From contig CAJHNH020000224.1 of the NCBI GenBank assembly GCA_905116865.2, forward strand, positions 1,341,720 through 1,405,719: a DNA stretch of 64,000 bases. The letters are read 5' to 3'. Under the pieces are notes generated by a model. That model worked only from the letters and a program-made list of their open reading frames with translations, made no database searches and was not told the origin of the DNA. The first letter of the stretch is position 1, and each line of letters opens with the position of its first letter. This document shows positions 23,499-34,202 of the stretch, piece by piece. Source of the stretch: Candidula unifasciata (Eukaryota > Mollusca > Gastropoda > Stylommatophora > Geomitridae). The position numbers and the translations under genes were made by a program.

Positions 23499-23610
23499 CT
23501 TTCTTCTTCTTCTTCTTCTTCTTCTTCTTCTTCTTCTTCTTCTTCTTCTTCTTCTTCTTCTTCTTCTTCTTCTTCTTCTTCTTCTTCTTCTTCTTCTTCT
23601 TCTTCTTGCT
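23499..23610. repeat. (CTT)n microsatellite
   Basis: About 36 CTT units with little interruption. It encodes poly-Leu, poly-Phe or (minus) poly-Glu depending on frame; none is a real protein. Confidence 0.95.
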
Positions 23611-23884
23611 GTTTTCTTTGCGTCATTGTTCTTCTTCTTGATGTTGTTAATAATCCTTCACCCCTTCTTTCTTTATCTTCTTCTCCTGCCAGTTCTCATG
23701 TTCCATTAGTCCACCGTCCATCTGTGGGCTGCCTGACAGTACACAGCTCCATCTTACCATTGGGCTGCTGCTGTAACTACCTCCTTGAGTGCCATATGTT
23801 CTCAGTTTCACAGCTGGGAACTGCCTTCAGCTTTATGGGTTCCGGTAAGGAGTCTTCTCCCCTCCTGTCTGTTGTGTGCCAGCC

Positions 23885-23970
23885 AGCCTCTGTGTGTGTG
23901 GGTATGTGTGCCTACCATCCTCTGTGTGTGTGTGTGGGTGTCTGCGTGCGTGCGTGTGTGTGCCTATCAG

Positions 23971-24011
<41 letters not shown>

Positions 24012-24145
24012 ATGGGTGTCTGTGTGCGTGTGTGGGTGTCTGTGTGCGTGCGTGTGTGTTCCTGTCAACCCGTGTGTGTGGATGTCTGTGTGCGTGCGTA
24101 TGTGTGTGTGTGTACCTTCCAGCTAGCCTCTGTGTGTGTGGGTAT
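23885..24145. repeat. GT-rich low-complexity block with internal (TC)n
   Basis: GTGTGTGTGGGT and GTGCGTGCGTGTG segments alternate with a (CT)n tract at ~23970-24002. Confidence 0.85.
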
Positions 24146-24639
24146 GTGCTTGCTTAGTTCTCTCCCTAAGTTCTACATTAGTGATTCTATCATACCATTT
24201 AATTCTATCTATTCTGTGCAGGAACCAGTTAATGAATGTCTGTAGTAAAGTAAAGTATAATCTGGGAGGAAATTGAAAGAAAAAAAAATACATCTAGATG
24301 CGATTAGATGTGCTCCAGCCTCCTGCTTTTATAAGAAGTAAAAAATAACATACATTTTCTCTCGTTTTTGTGTGTGCTCGTCTCGTCTGGTCTTCGCCCT
24401 CCTCTCCCACACAAATCATGCAAAAGTTTGAATGTTTTTAGATGAGTTTTGACTCGCATCTCTCTTCCTGTTCACATCAAAGCGCTATGGTTGTTTTTAC
24501 TTTTGTGCTGTCTTCACACAGCACTTGAAAGTTGGGCATAGATGTTGAGCTAAGAACTGACATAATAGCACTGTGAAGATTCACATAAGCGCTTTATTCT
24601 CACCTTCAGCAGCAAGCGAAGAGTTCCAGAGCCAGTGTG

Positions 24640-24880
24640 CTTCTTCTTCTTCTTCTTCTTCTTCTTCTTCTTCTTCTTCTTCTTCTTCTTCTTCTTCTTC
24701 TTCTTCTTCTTCTTCTTCTTCTTCTTCTTCTTCTTCTGCTTCTTCTTCTTCCTTTCTAACCCTCAGTGGAACATAGGCCCTTAACCAACTCACGCCAAGT
24801 CGTTTTATCCTTTAGTATCGAATGAGCTTTTCCCATGTCCTCCCCATATTTGTAACTTCATTCTCTAGCTCTCTTCTCTG
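24640..24880 (-). pseudogene. LINE-B 3' end fused to a long (GAA)n tail, minus strand
   Basis: Bases 24640-24750 are (CTT)n. To their right (~24755-24880) is a segment whose reverse complement (GGGGAGGACATGGG..., CTTGGCGTGAGTTGGTTAAG, GCCTATGTTCCACTGAGG) matches 37070-37175 on the + strand. On the minus strand this is a LINE or SINE 3' end running into GAA repeats. The triplet tract is therefore best explained as an expanded retroposon tail. Confidence 0.65.
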
Positions 24881-25534
24881 TTTTTTTTTTTTTTAGTCTT
24901 TCTTTATTTCTACGCCCCTCTGGGTTCCAGTGCAAGGACACTCTAGTTATATTGTTCTATTTTTTCTCAACGTGTGTCCTATCCAATGCCAGCATCTTTT
25001 CGTCACCTTTTGGTCCACTAGAACTTGCTTCGTTCTCTCCCACAAGCTCTACATTAGTAATTCTATCATACTAGTTAATTCCGTCTTTTCTGCGCAGTGT
25101 GCCAGTAGCAGTTAACTATATGTTTGTCTCTCCTGTCCTCTGAGTGAAGAATGTCCCCCAGATCGCCTGGTCACTCCTAGCTGTACGGTTCTCTCCAGTA
25201 GTAGCAGCAGTAATAGTAGTAGTGGTGGTGGTCGTAGTGGTGGAAAAGAAGAAGAAGAAAAGACATTTGATATGGTAACCGTCAGGTGTTGCAGTGTAAC
25301 TGTGTTAAACGGGATTTCTGGGATTTGCTGCCGTTTGAATCTTTTTCGAATAGCACCTCTTTGAGTCATCAGATCGCTTTCTTAGAGATAGAGGGATAAC
25401 CCAGATATCTGGCTGTATGGACGGAGAGCACTAAGCATGTCACATGAGCACTGTGGTAACCAGTTCTCTTACAGCCTACTTGTCCTGCTGTCGGCTGGGG
25501 GGGGGGGGGCAGGAAAATAGTGTCACGACCGGGT
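24881..25534. other. No gene seen
   Basis: AT/CT-rich, with a poly(G) run at ~25498-25509. No exon supported. Confidence 0.4.
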
Positions 25535-25782
25535 TTTCTTGCCATGGGAACGTCTGATCGAATGGCTAGAACCCTTGGTTCTTGTGCAGGAGGCCCCCGG
25601 TTCGAATCCACGCTTAGATGAGGGACGTTTATGTGTGTGTTGGGGACAAAAATAAATACCCTGACGCTGCACAATTCATGGCGGCTGCACTAGCCATGTG
25701 GCCCTAAATCTCCAGGCTCGGGATCTCTTCCCACCACCACCCGCACCACACACATCATTCAAAAAAAAAAAAAAAAAAAAGA
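25535..25782 (+). mobile_element. tRNA-derived SINE with poly(A) tail (family SINE-B)
   Basis: Head at ~25545-25610 with A-box-like GATCGAATGGCTAGA and a perfect B-box GGTTCGAATCC (25590-25600). A ~150-base body follows and a run of about 20 A ends at ~25780. A pol III head plus body plus poly(A) is the standard SINE layout. Confidence 0.7.
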
Positions 25783-25871
25783 CACGTTTTTAAATGAAAT
25801 GAGATATCTTCGCCTTTTCTCGGCGAATTCAAGATACCCTTTACAAGAAATCAGAAGTTATTTGAATAGTT

Positions 25872-25892
25872 TTCTTTCTTTCTTTCTTTTTG

Positions 25893-25924
<32 letters not shown>

Positions 25925-25930
25925 TTTTTG

Positions 25931-25986
<56 letters not shown>

Positions 25987-26030
25987 TTTTTCGTTTTTTT
26001 CTTTCTTTCTTTCTATTTTTCTTTCTCTCT
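25872..26030. repeat. (CTTT)n microsatellite
   Basis: About 35 CTTT units interrupted by short T runs and a G. Confidence 0.95.
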
Positions 26031-26234
26031 CTCACCCTCCCGTTCTGTCTTTCTCTACTACTCTCTCCTCTCCACACATTCTCTCATTCTAACCTCACTT
26101 ACCGAGAAGCCCAGTTACTCACAGTGTTGTGTCATTTTCCAGCCTTGACTTAGGCCAGTTCATTCATTCAGACACCCATCGATGCTGCTTTCAGAAACTG
26201 CTCTCTGACTCATGGTTGATGTTAGTCACCCCTG

Positions 26235-26480
26235 CACCAAACAAAGGGGAAAAAAGAGGAGGGGATTCCTAGTTTTTACCATTTGGGTTTGGGGTCCTCA
26301 TGTTAGAAGGTAGACCCACTGCCCACTACATAAGAAGCGTGTCGTAAAAGGCGGCCAATTTCCTTAAATCTGATGTGTTAGCCAAAGGCTGAGATATATC
26401 GTTGTCTAACTGCAGAGCACCAAACATCGTGCCAAAAGCCCCTTACAGTGTGAGCGCAGAAGAAGAACAAGTTATGGTGA
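26235..26480 (+). repeat. Dispersed element ending in GAAGAA tail (S1/S-G-like)
   Basis: GTAGACCCACTGCCC...GTGTCGTAAAAGGC resembles the 5' part of S1 in sense orientation. The end, GAGCACCAAACATCGTGCC..., then GCGCAGAAGAAGAACAAG, resembles the S-G 3' end seen at 38262-38375 and 62860-62975. It may be a mosaic or a third related family. Confidence 0.5.
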
Positions 26481-26564
26481 TAGGCATATGGGTGCCGTGT
26501 CTCTCCGTCTTTTGTTATATTAGCTGTTCTCCGTCTGTGTCACTAGAAGACTATTGTCCACGCC

Positions 26565-26800
26565 TTTGTGCGTTTTGGGCATATAGGGTTGGCCCTACAT
26601 TTTATAGACCAGTCGGCGCACGGTGGGTGTGGTGCTCTGTATCGCACAGGCTGCATTTACTTCCCAGGACTTTATTTGGGACCCCTTTAAGGCTGAGTCG
26701 ACCTTGGAGCCGAGGTCATTTGTGAAAATGAGTCCGGCTCCGTTCGGGTTTCAACCCACAACCTTTGGATCCGCGGGTGAGCATATCTCATCTGTCTCAT
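26565..26800 (-). mobile_element. tRNA-derived SINE (family SINE-E), minus strand
   Basis: Full-length partner of 11120-11350. On the minus strand the head reads CCGCGGATCCAAAGGTTGTG, with B-box-like GGTTGAAACCC near 26748. The body shows TTTATAGACCAGTCGGC and CGGTGGGTG. Confidence 0.65.
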
Positions 26801-27008
26801 TTATTTAGGTTTTTGATATGGCCCTGGCTGTTTGTGTGTGTGACTTTCTGTGGCGCATTGTGTGTTTGTCTTGCCACGTGACTAAATTTGTGTCACACAC
26901 ACATAATATTTTTGAAATGTAAACGCTGCGCCGTCTCCGCAATGAAGCTTAGCTACAGTCTACCACTGCTGTTTGTGGGAATATGACATTGAGGTGGGGA
27001 GAGAAAAG

Positions 27009-27024
27009 GGGGGGGGGGGGGGGG
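27009..27024. repeat. Poly(G) run of about 16
   Basis: Uninterrupted G run; its length is likely uncertain in the assembly. Confidence 0.85.
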
Positions 27025-27118
27025 ACTCCGGACTCTCTTACGGTGACAGTTTTGAAGCAGCTGTGCGAAAGCATCTTTACAATGTCTCAGCGCTAACGGC
27101 GTTTGCCTGGTTTCCATC

Positions 27119-27119
<1 letters not shown>

Positions 27120-27198
<79 letters not shown>
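27120..27198. repeat. (TA)n microsatellite
   Basis: About 39 TA units with one phase shift. Confidence 0.95.
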
Positions 27199-27202
<4 letters not shown>

Positions 27203-27724
27203 CAAGTGTCTAACTTTTTGTTTCGATGGAGGCCATCCCCACCACATTCATATTTGTGACCCCACTTCCCCCACTAGTTGCACGTTACTCTTTGTGCACA
27301 TATTTTTTCCTCAGTCATCAGGAGAGACCCCAAGTAGAACGACTCTAACACTGCAGTCAGACACTGACCGTCACACTGTCTATAGTCTGTTGTTACTGGT
27401 AGAATGTCGGAGTTCTCGAATTTCGTGTGTTCCAGAATCGATTGGCTTCCTTGAAGTTAGCGGAGATTTGGCTTTCTGTCTCTGTTTACCTGACCCAATC
27501 CTTTTAAGTGACATTGCCAGTTATTGTGTCTCTTCAGCTTTTGGCAAGTGCAAAATAAATTACAGTGAACTCTGGTCTCTCTCTCCCTCTCTCCCCACCC
27601 CTCTCTCCCTCTCTCTCTCTCCCCCCCCAACCCTCAACAGAGATTGAAACACATACACGTGGATAAATTGATGGTGGCTAAGCAGGCACACTGACAGATA
27701 GACCGATCCACCACGTAACTATTA

Positions 27725-28290
27725 ACGGACAGACGGTCACATAGATTAGACAGTGATACTGTGCGCAGACGGGCACATAGATTAGACGGTGATATGCTAG
27801 GCAGAGAGTCACATAGATTAGACGGTGATACTGTAGGCAAATGGGCACATAGATTAGACGGTGATACTGTAGGCAGAGGGTCACATAGATTAGACGGTGA
27901 TACTGTAGGCAGATGGGCACATAGATTTGACGGTGATATGCTAGGCAGAGAGTCACATAGATTAGACGGTAATACTGTAGGCAGACGGTCACATAGATTA
28001 GACGGTGATACTGTAGGCAGAGGGTCACCTAGATTAGACAGTGCTACTGTAGGCAGAGGGTCACATAGATTTGAAGGTGATACTGTAGGCAGACGGTCAC
28101 ATAGATTAGACGGTGATACTGTAGGCAGACGGTCACATAGATTAGACGGTGATACTGTAGGCAGACGGTCACATAGATTAGACGGTGATACTGTAGGCAG
28201 ACGGTCACATAGATTAGACAGTGCTACTGTAGGCAGAGGGTCACATAGATTAGACGGTGATACTGTAGGCAGACGGGCACGTTTTACTGA
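27725..28290. repeat. Minisatellite, 36-bp unit, about 16 copies
   Basis: Unit TGATACTGTAGGCAGACGGT-CACATAGATTAGACGG with point variants. Because 36 is a multiple of three, both strands stay open for ~180-230 codons (12-residue repeats on each strand), which is not evidence of coding. Confidence 0.95.
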
Positions 28291-28520
28291 TAGGTAAACA
28301 GAGAAGTGCAGAAAAGTGTGCATCCATTATATAAATACCCACACTTATATATACTGATCGACTGACTGGTAGATAGACAGACAAAGGTTCTTAATTTATA
28401 ACGTACTTCAAACAGGAAATCCCCGTGGGAAATCCACAGCTGAGCTGACAGTCCATTATTTAAAGGGGTGCAAGTGTGCTGTTGTGTGGTGCTTTTTTTG
28501 AGTGTTCATCTAGTGTCTTC

Positions 28521-28543
28521 TAATCCTAACCCTAACCCTAAAC
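28521..28543. repeat. Short interstitial telomere-type motif
   Basis: TAATCCTAACCCTAACCCTAA holds three near-consecutive CCCTAA-type units, the complement of the TTAGGG telomere repeat used by molluscs and many other animals. It lies ~180 bases left of the GATA/GACA tract. Confidence 0.6.
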
Positions 28544-28718
28544 TTTACTGTACAGAAATCGCGAGAAACTACAACATAAACACCCTAGAATTTATTGGGA
28601 ATGTCTCACGTGACGTTGTCGTGACGTCAGGGGTACGTTATAAATTAAGTACCCAGACAAATATATAAATAGATGTATAGATAGGATGGATAGATAGGAT
28701 AGATAGAAAGATAGATAG

Positions 28719-28970
<252 letters not shown>

Positions 28971-29985
28971 ATTACAGAAACTGGTCGGCATGACTTATAA
29001 TTCTGTGACCTTTAGCCACATGTGACACACAGAATCCCCCTATGACGCCACCGATACTTGTTGAAGTTCTACCCCCTACCCCCGCCAGCCGCCGACTCGA
29101 GCCTCGGTGTGAGGAGTTCAGCCGACACCCGAGACAAAGAGTTTCCCCACTCGCGTACGCTACCCGGCTATTCCTGCTCACGTGGAGCTTGGCAATCAAC
29201 TGTCGATGACCCAAAAACCTATTTAGAGACCCAACGCCGGCTGTACCTCGGCTTTGAACACAAGGCATTGACAAGTGAGGAAACTAGCGAAGTGTGGATC
29301 AGGCAAGGTGAACGGCGCCGCGTCGGGACTTTATCGGAACTTCCTGGATGTAAAGCCGGTTCGGTCGTGATTCACGGATGTAATATTTGTAAATGTCTGC
29401 TAGCTTTTCCGTGGGAATTAATGCAGATTTGTGAGTAGGTAAGTTGTACTATAGTTGGGAGCTCTGTCAGATGTCCGAAGTGTAGGTGATGTTGTGTTTG
29501 TGGTTCCACGTACGTTAATGGTCTGTCTGTATGTCTTTTTCTGTCTGTCTTCTAATCTATCTGCCAATGAGTCTGTTCATAATATTTTTATACACACCCA
29601 GTTAGTCACCATCTAACACCTATCCATCCATCACTCCATCTACCCATATTGTGGCTTCAGCAGCTACCCACTGGCCATCTGGTGCTGAGACCGGGTCAGA
29701 TAAAGGAATGGAAGAGGACAACGAGCAACTGAAGTAACGATTGAAACAAGCCCACCTATTGTTACACAGACTCTGGTGTTGTATCCAGTAGCCACTACCA
29801 TCCTGACATTAGTGCACTCATCTGTAACGACACCGTAGCGGAACTATAGTGCGTTTCAGAAGTCGTTTCCTCGTACTTTATAAAATATCTCCTATTGTTA
29901 TTGGCCTTATATGGAGACAGTGCATTTCACTGATAGTTTCTGTCTTCTCCCATGCCCTATTCCTAAGAAATAATAGTAATCATCA
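28971..29985. other. Unassigned; locally GC- and CpG-richer open stretch
   Basis: Bases ~29040-29440 have more CpG than surrounding DNA and stay open on the + strand for 126 codons. I recognise no domain, signal peptide or splice-supported exon. It could be a first exon, a CpG island or a decayed repeat. Confidence 0.3.
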
Positions 29986-29989
29986 CGTA

Positions 29990-30120
29990 GCAGGTCCTTA
30001 GCAGAACGTCGCTCTCATCACGGTCTGCTTGAAAGAACACGGTCTCTCGCTAGCTCTCCCGCCTCATGTACTTTTTATTCAAGGAGTCACTTATATCCTG
30101 TGCCCATCTTCTTAAAAAAT
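29990..30120 (-). repeat. Dispersed repeat, likely LINE C-terminal piece, minus strand
   Basis: It aligns with 52905-53010: CGTAGCAGGTCCTTAGCAGA, CTAGCTCTCCCGCCT, and GTCACTTATATCCTGTGCCC. This copy has ~35 extra bases in the middle. On the minus strand the partner reads GELARDGVSAKDLLHDRHD, a plausible LINE C-terminal segment. Confidence 0.5.
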
Positions 30121-30686
30121 AGTAATCATAATAATAATAATGGAAAGAAGAAGGCGAAGCAGCTGTAGGAAGAAGACGGAAGACCAGAAGAAGAAGCAAG
30201 ATATAATGATGTTTTTGTTGTTATATTTATGTCGTAGATATGACCCGTTACTGGGTGTAGTTTCGCTGGTTTTCAGCAGAAACGCACATCCATAGATGGC
30301 TAATCCAAACACCTACCGTGTCAGGCACGGCATCTAGCCCCAGACCGGCTCCGCTAATCGAAGATATCTTAGTTAGCATATGACTGGTGTGACGATTTAT
30401 CTTCGTGGATATCATCTTCATTGTCGATATCACGTGACTCAGTGTCATCACCATTATCAGGTTGTCGCTGTCGTCTTTATTAGTCTCATCTTCATCATTA
30501 TCCCCGCTACCGTATTAATATTAGTCATCATCAGCATCGTCGGCGACATTTCCTACATCATCACGGTTATCTTTATAATCATCACCGCCAACATCTTCAT
30601 CACCACCATTATGAGATTATCACGGTCGGTCCTATTCACGATTCCTGGATCCCATCTACACACTTTCTCAGTCTGGTCTAGATCAG

Positions 30687-30876
30687 AGGGGTGTCACGGT
30701 GTACTGTTTTCTTTGAAAAGAGTCTTGTGGGACCTATGCTCAGGCTGTAGGTGGGGGTAGGGGTTGGGTTAGGGCCAGTTATTCTAGGGTCGTTAAAAGC
30801 TTTGTTGTCATGTAGTATAGATCACGTGACATCGGCGCTGATGTAATTATTTGAGGCAAGACAACGTGACACCCCT
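30687..30876. mobile_element. MITE-like element, 190 bp
   Basis: Perfect 12-base terminal inverted repeats, AGGGGTGTCACG at the left (30687-30698) and CGTGACACCCCT at the right (30865-30876). There is no obvious target duplication and no coding capacity. The superfamily is not assignable. Confidence 0.45.
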
Positions 30877-31282
30877 TTTATGTAGAACAGTCTGATAGAG
30901 TATGAATAAAAAGTAAGCAGAAAGTACGAAAAAAAGGTAAGCCGGTGTGTAGATGGGCCGGGAAACGTGAATAAGACCTCACAGTCATTTAGAGTTAACA
31001 CTCACACCGCCCCCTACCCCATACACACACACACCCACCCGATGATTTACAAGCAACAATAATTTTGAAATGTGATATGGCCCTCGGCTCATCATAGGCC
31101 CCGCAGCTTGAGAGCTAAAGTCCCTTGAGACCCCACATTTATTAATGGGGAAAACCCTCGGCTTCCTAGCCATGTCTAGAAATTCGCGTTTTAAGTATTT
31201 GATTATACATTCCATATTATTTCAGATGTATTATTTATTTATGTGCCTTTAAGCACATTATTATTGATATTCTTATTCTTCT

Positions 31283-31590
31283 TAGAGTCCATGCCTTGTG
31301 GCGTTGGTAGTCACGGCTATCCACAACCTTCTGTCTCGTGTGCTTAACTCTGACACAGCTGATCTTCCATGGCATGATGTCAGACTGACCAGCGTCTGTT
31401 CTCTCGGTCTCCCTCTGCCTCTCCTCCCCTCTAACTTTCCTACCGTCATGATGTACTCCAGTTTTCTCCTTCTCATCACATGACCAACAAATGTAGATTG
31501 TCTCTTTCTGATGTGTGCAATCAGTTCTCTTTGTGAGTCAGTTTCTGTCAAGACGTCTTCATTACTCTTTTAATCTGTCCAGGGTATTCT
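31283..31590 (-). pseudogene. LINE-B C-terminal remnant and 3' end, minus strand
   Basis: The minus-strand frame reads RKRQSTFVGHVMRRRKLEYI, then VGKLEGRRGRGRPRE, then a WIAVTTNATRHGL end. This is the recognisable LINE C-terminal FGHV-like / basic GRGRPR signature. The 3' end (toward 31283) continues CTAAGAAGAATAAGAA, a GAA-type tail. The RT core is missing. The sister copy is at 20690-20965. Confidence 0.7.
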
Positions 31591-31624
31591 CATTATTCAT
31601 CTAAAAAACCACATCTCCGCAGCT

Positions 31625-31880
31625 TCCAAACTTATTGTAAATTTGAAGTTACCCTGGTAAGTCACGTTACAGCGGCGAGCTTCCGGCGGCCAAATATCAC
31701 ACACGATGTGTCGGAAGAAACTATTCACATTTCAGTTGAATTTTTTTTTCAGTTTTTTTTGTGCTTCATTTTATGTTGATGTAACTCTGTAGTAACGCAC
31801 CTGACGAGATACAGCGAAATATGCTTGGCAATAAATTGTGCAATGTATTGTTTGTGTCCGCGTTATTTAAAACAACAACA
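31625..31880 (-). mobile_element. M1 foldback/MITE-like element, one arm
   Basis: TTCAGTTGAATTTTTTTTTC, GTGCTTCATTTTATGTTGAT, ACGCACCTGACGAGATACAG, ATATGCTTGGCAATAAATTG and a GTCCGCGTTATTTAAA end. It matches 56884-57030 on the opposite strand, one arm of the palindrome at 45535-45770, and 40540-40690. Confidence 0.65.
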
Positions 31881-32020
31881 GCCAATAAATGCTGCGGTTA
31901 GTTCTGCTGCTTCCTGCTAAGGATACACCACTAGCTTTATGATTATTATTATGCTCGTTATTTTTAATTTTCATTTAATAAGAATTGTCGCTTGAGCTTG
32001 ACGTCATCTTTAGCAAGCAG

Positions 32021-32021
<1 letters not shown>

Positions 32022-32095
<74 letters not shown>
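32022..32095. repeat. (GA)n microsatellite
   Basis: About 37 GA units. Confidence 0.95.
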
Positions 32096-32100
<5 letters not shown>

Positions 32101-32267
32101 AGGAGAAAACGAGGAAATTGTGAGAGAAGAAAGCAGAGAAAAAGAAGGACAGGAGCCAGGAGAATTATTCGAAAAAGAACTTCTGTGATTCAATCATGTG
32201 AGAATGTGTTTTTGGAACTGTCGCAGTGCCAGACAGAGAGGGCCCCATACTAAAGAGGTTGATTGAC

Positions 32268-32745
32268 GACTTTGATACACATGTCGTAATTGTAACAGAC
32301 TCTGAAAGCATGCTGAGAATGGTGAAGACAGGGATGCTTCGAGCAGAGTGGCAAGCGTCACTGGAAAGGTCACGGGTAGTGAGCATACTTTGGATCTTTT
32401 CTCCAGACCATCCCGGCATGGTGGGTAATGAACAGACAGATTGGCTGGATATGCGCCACTGGGTGTGAACTGATACATGACAAGGCAGATGTGGTCAAGG
32501 CCCTTTGGGAACAAGCAACGGAATCAGTAGAGAAAGAATATTATTATGGCCTGGAGAGAATGAGGCACCTGGTGTAACTAGAGGGTCTGGCCGGCTCACT
32601 ACACTCAGAGGAAAGGCAAGACGGACATTTAACCAGATTGTGACTGGTACCATCAGTACTGGAACTCTGCGCTGGCTGCTGAAGATGAGGAGGGAGCATG
32701 CATGGGAATGCCCCGAGTGCTCTGATGTCAGTTATTGATTCAACT
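32268..32745 (+). pseudogene. LINE-A RNase H C-terminal fragment
   Basis: Starts HVVIVTDSESMLRMVKTGML, inside the RNase H domain, then RAEWQASLERSR and HPGMVGNEQTDWL with the last catalytic Asp. A frameshift follows near 32460, then KARRTFNQIVTGTISTG...ECPECSDV to the 3' end. Compared with the 8265 copy it keeps Glu where that copy has a stop. It is 5'-truncated and frameshifted. Confidence 0.8.
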
Positions 32746-33530
32746 CAACTATGCTCGTTATGCGCTGAAACTAGAAATAAGTCTATGGAGGGTCCCTATT
32801 TTTGCCTAGAAAGTGTGTGTTAGGAAGGGGGGGGGGGGGGGGGGCTCCGCGTTTCCTCTCCACCTCTGATATTTTCCTGTTTTCGGCGCTCTCTCATTAG
32901 GCTTATCCGTCGACTGTTCACGACATGGGATAGTCGATATCTGATTTCATATTGCCGTAAGGGAAAGAGGGAGTTGCGGCTGTTGAAGTACGTCATGTTG
33001 GGGTTTGTAAGAAACACGATTTTTTGCTGATAACCCAGAACTGTAGAGGGAATCGACAGAAATCACAGTAACAAATTTATAATATATGCTGTGCCCTCCC
33101 CCTCCCCCCACCCCCAGAAAAAAACCAAGACCGGATCTCATATTAATTTTCCCCCCAAAAGTCGACAGGCATTATTTTCATTACCATATTGTCTTAGTGG
33201 GCAAAGATATACGCTTTTCCAAGTACAAACATATTAAAGTTGTTCTAATACAGATATTTTGTCGCCTTCGGAATCACCTGTTTGAATTCAATTCCTCCAT
33301 CCTGTTTCGACGGATGAACAGAATCCGTCCGTTTGACTGATGATCTAGTTGTTATGGTAAGGCCTATATTTCCAATGGGCATATTTGGCTGAGGCATTTC
33401 AAACGCAGTTTCTACCTACGAGGTACGCGGTTCGTTATCAGCTGCGAGCGATTTGGCAGCGGATCGCCTTGCGTTGTTTTCCATAGTAGTATCGAGAGCT
33501 TACCGTCCAGACTGGAGTGGCAAACTAGTG
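32746..33530. other. No gene seen; poly(G) run
   Basis: A poly(G) of ~18 at 32827-32844. The remainder has no recognised exon or repeat. Confidence 0.4.
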
Positions 33531-33534
33531 ATCG

Positions 33535-33795
33535 TTATTAATTAGTTGCGTATCCTTTACAGGACGTTGCAGAACCAACCCCAGCAATTTCTGGCTGTTG
33601 TGTGGTTTTTTTCTTGGCAAATTTACGTCCAGTAGTTTGCCATTGCTTACTGGACGGTCGGCTCTCGGTACCACAGTCGAAACCTTCGCAGGACAAACCG
33701 TCCGCAGCAGGGATCGGACCTGGCACCCCGACATTACGACGCGCGTTCGCAACGCCTTAGCCACAGACGCTCCCACCACTGATCGTACAAATTGC
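33535..33795 (-). mobile_element. tRNA-derived SINE (family SINE-C), minus strand
   Basis: On the minus strand the head (33790 down to ~33705) reads GTCTGTGGCTAAGGCGTTGC (A-box) and later CCAGGTCCGATCCCTGC (B-box). The body continues ACCGAGAGCCGACCGTCCAG, GGCAAACTACTGGACG and a CCAGAAATTGCTGGGGTTGG stretch. A partial relative of the body is near 50290-50375 (GTAGTTTGCCACTGCTTCCC). Confidence 0.65.
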
Positions 33796-33844
33796 ATAAA
33801 AACATCACGAACAGCCAGTAAATGCTGGGATTGGTTCTGCAGCG

Positions 33845-33965
33845 TCCTAACATGCAATCAGCCGTGCTGCATGGAGCAGAAACATGGAGACAGCAATTAC
33901 CAATAAACTAGAAACATTCATTAACGGGTACCTGCGCAGAATAGAGCGAATTACGCCTGGTGTGA
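33845..33965 (+). pseudogene. LINE RT C-terminal fragment
   Basis: The + frame reads AVLHGAETWRQQL, then INKLETFINGYLRRIERI. This is the segment after the RT palm in a molluscan LINE group (usual form LLYGAETW...FINxCLRRIL). It runs directly into unrelated DNA at ~33985. Confidence 0.65.
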
Positions 33966-34009
33966 CAGAATCGATACTGTGCCGCCCGGGTAGAGACCGG
34001 GAGCTCTCG

Positions 34010-34170
34010 TCGTGTAGCGGCTAGACGCTGGCCTGCGGATCACAAGGGCAAGATTTCAGTGTGGGTTTGTATTTTCAAAAATGACATTGGTGGACCTAGC
34101 CTAGAATGGGTTCCAAGGAATGCATGGGAAGTAAAGGCAGCCGACAAGATGTCGACCTCATCACTCACCT
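34010..34170 (+). mobile_element. tRNA-derived SINE (family SINE-D)
   Basis: A-box TGTAGCGGCTAGACGCTGGC, then AAGATTTCAGTGTGGGTTTG as a decayed B-box region, and a body to ~34170. The head matches 23215-23285. Confidence 0.5.
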
Positions 34171-34202
34171 TTCTGACTTTTTCTTTGTTTTAATGCAAAT
34201 AT

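Noticed and set aside
25545..25610. tRNA gene
   Set aside because: B-box is perfect, but the stems of a cloverleaf do not pair and a SINE body with poly(A) follows. Same judgement for 23215, 33705-33790 and 34013.
27634..28323. 229-codon minus and 178-codon plus frames
   Set aside because: Generated by the 36-bp repeat; a 12-residue periodic peptide on both strands is not a protein signal.
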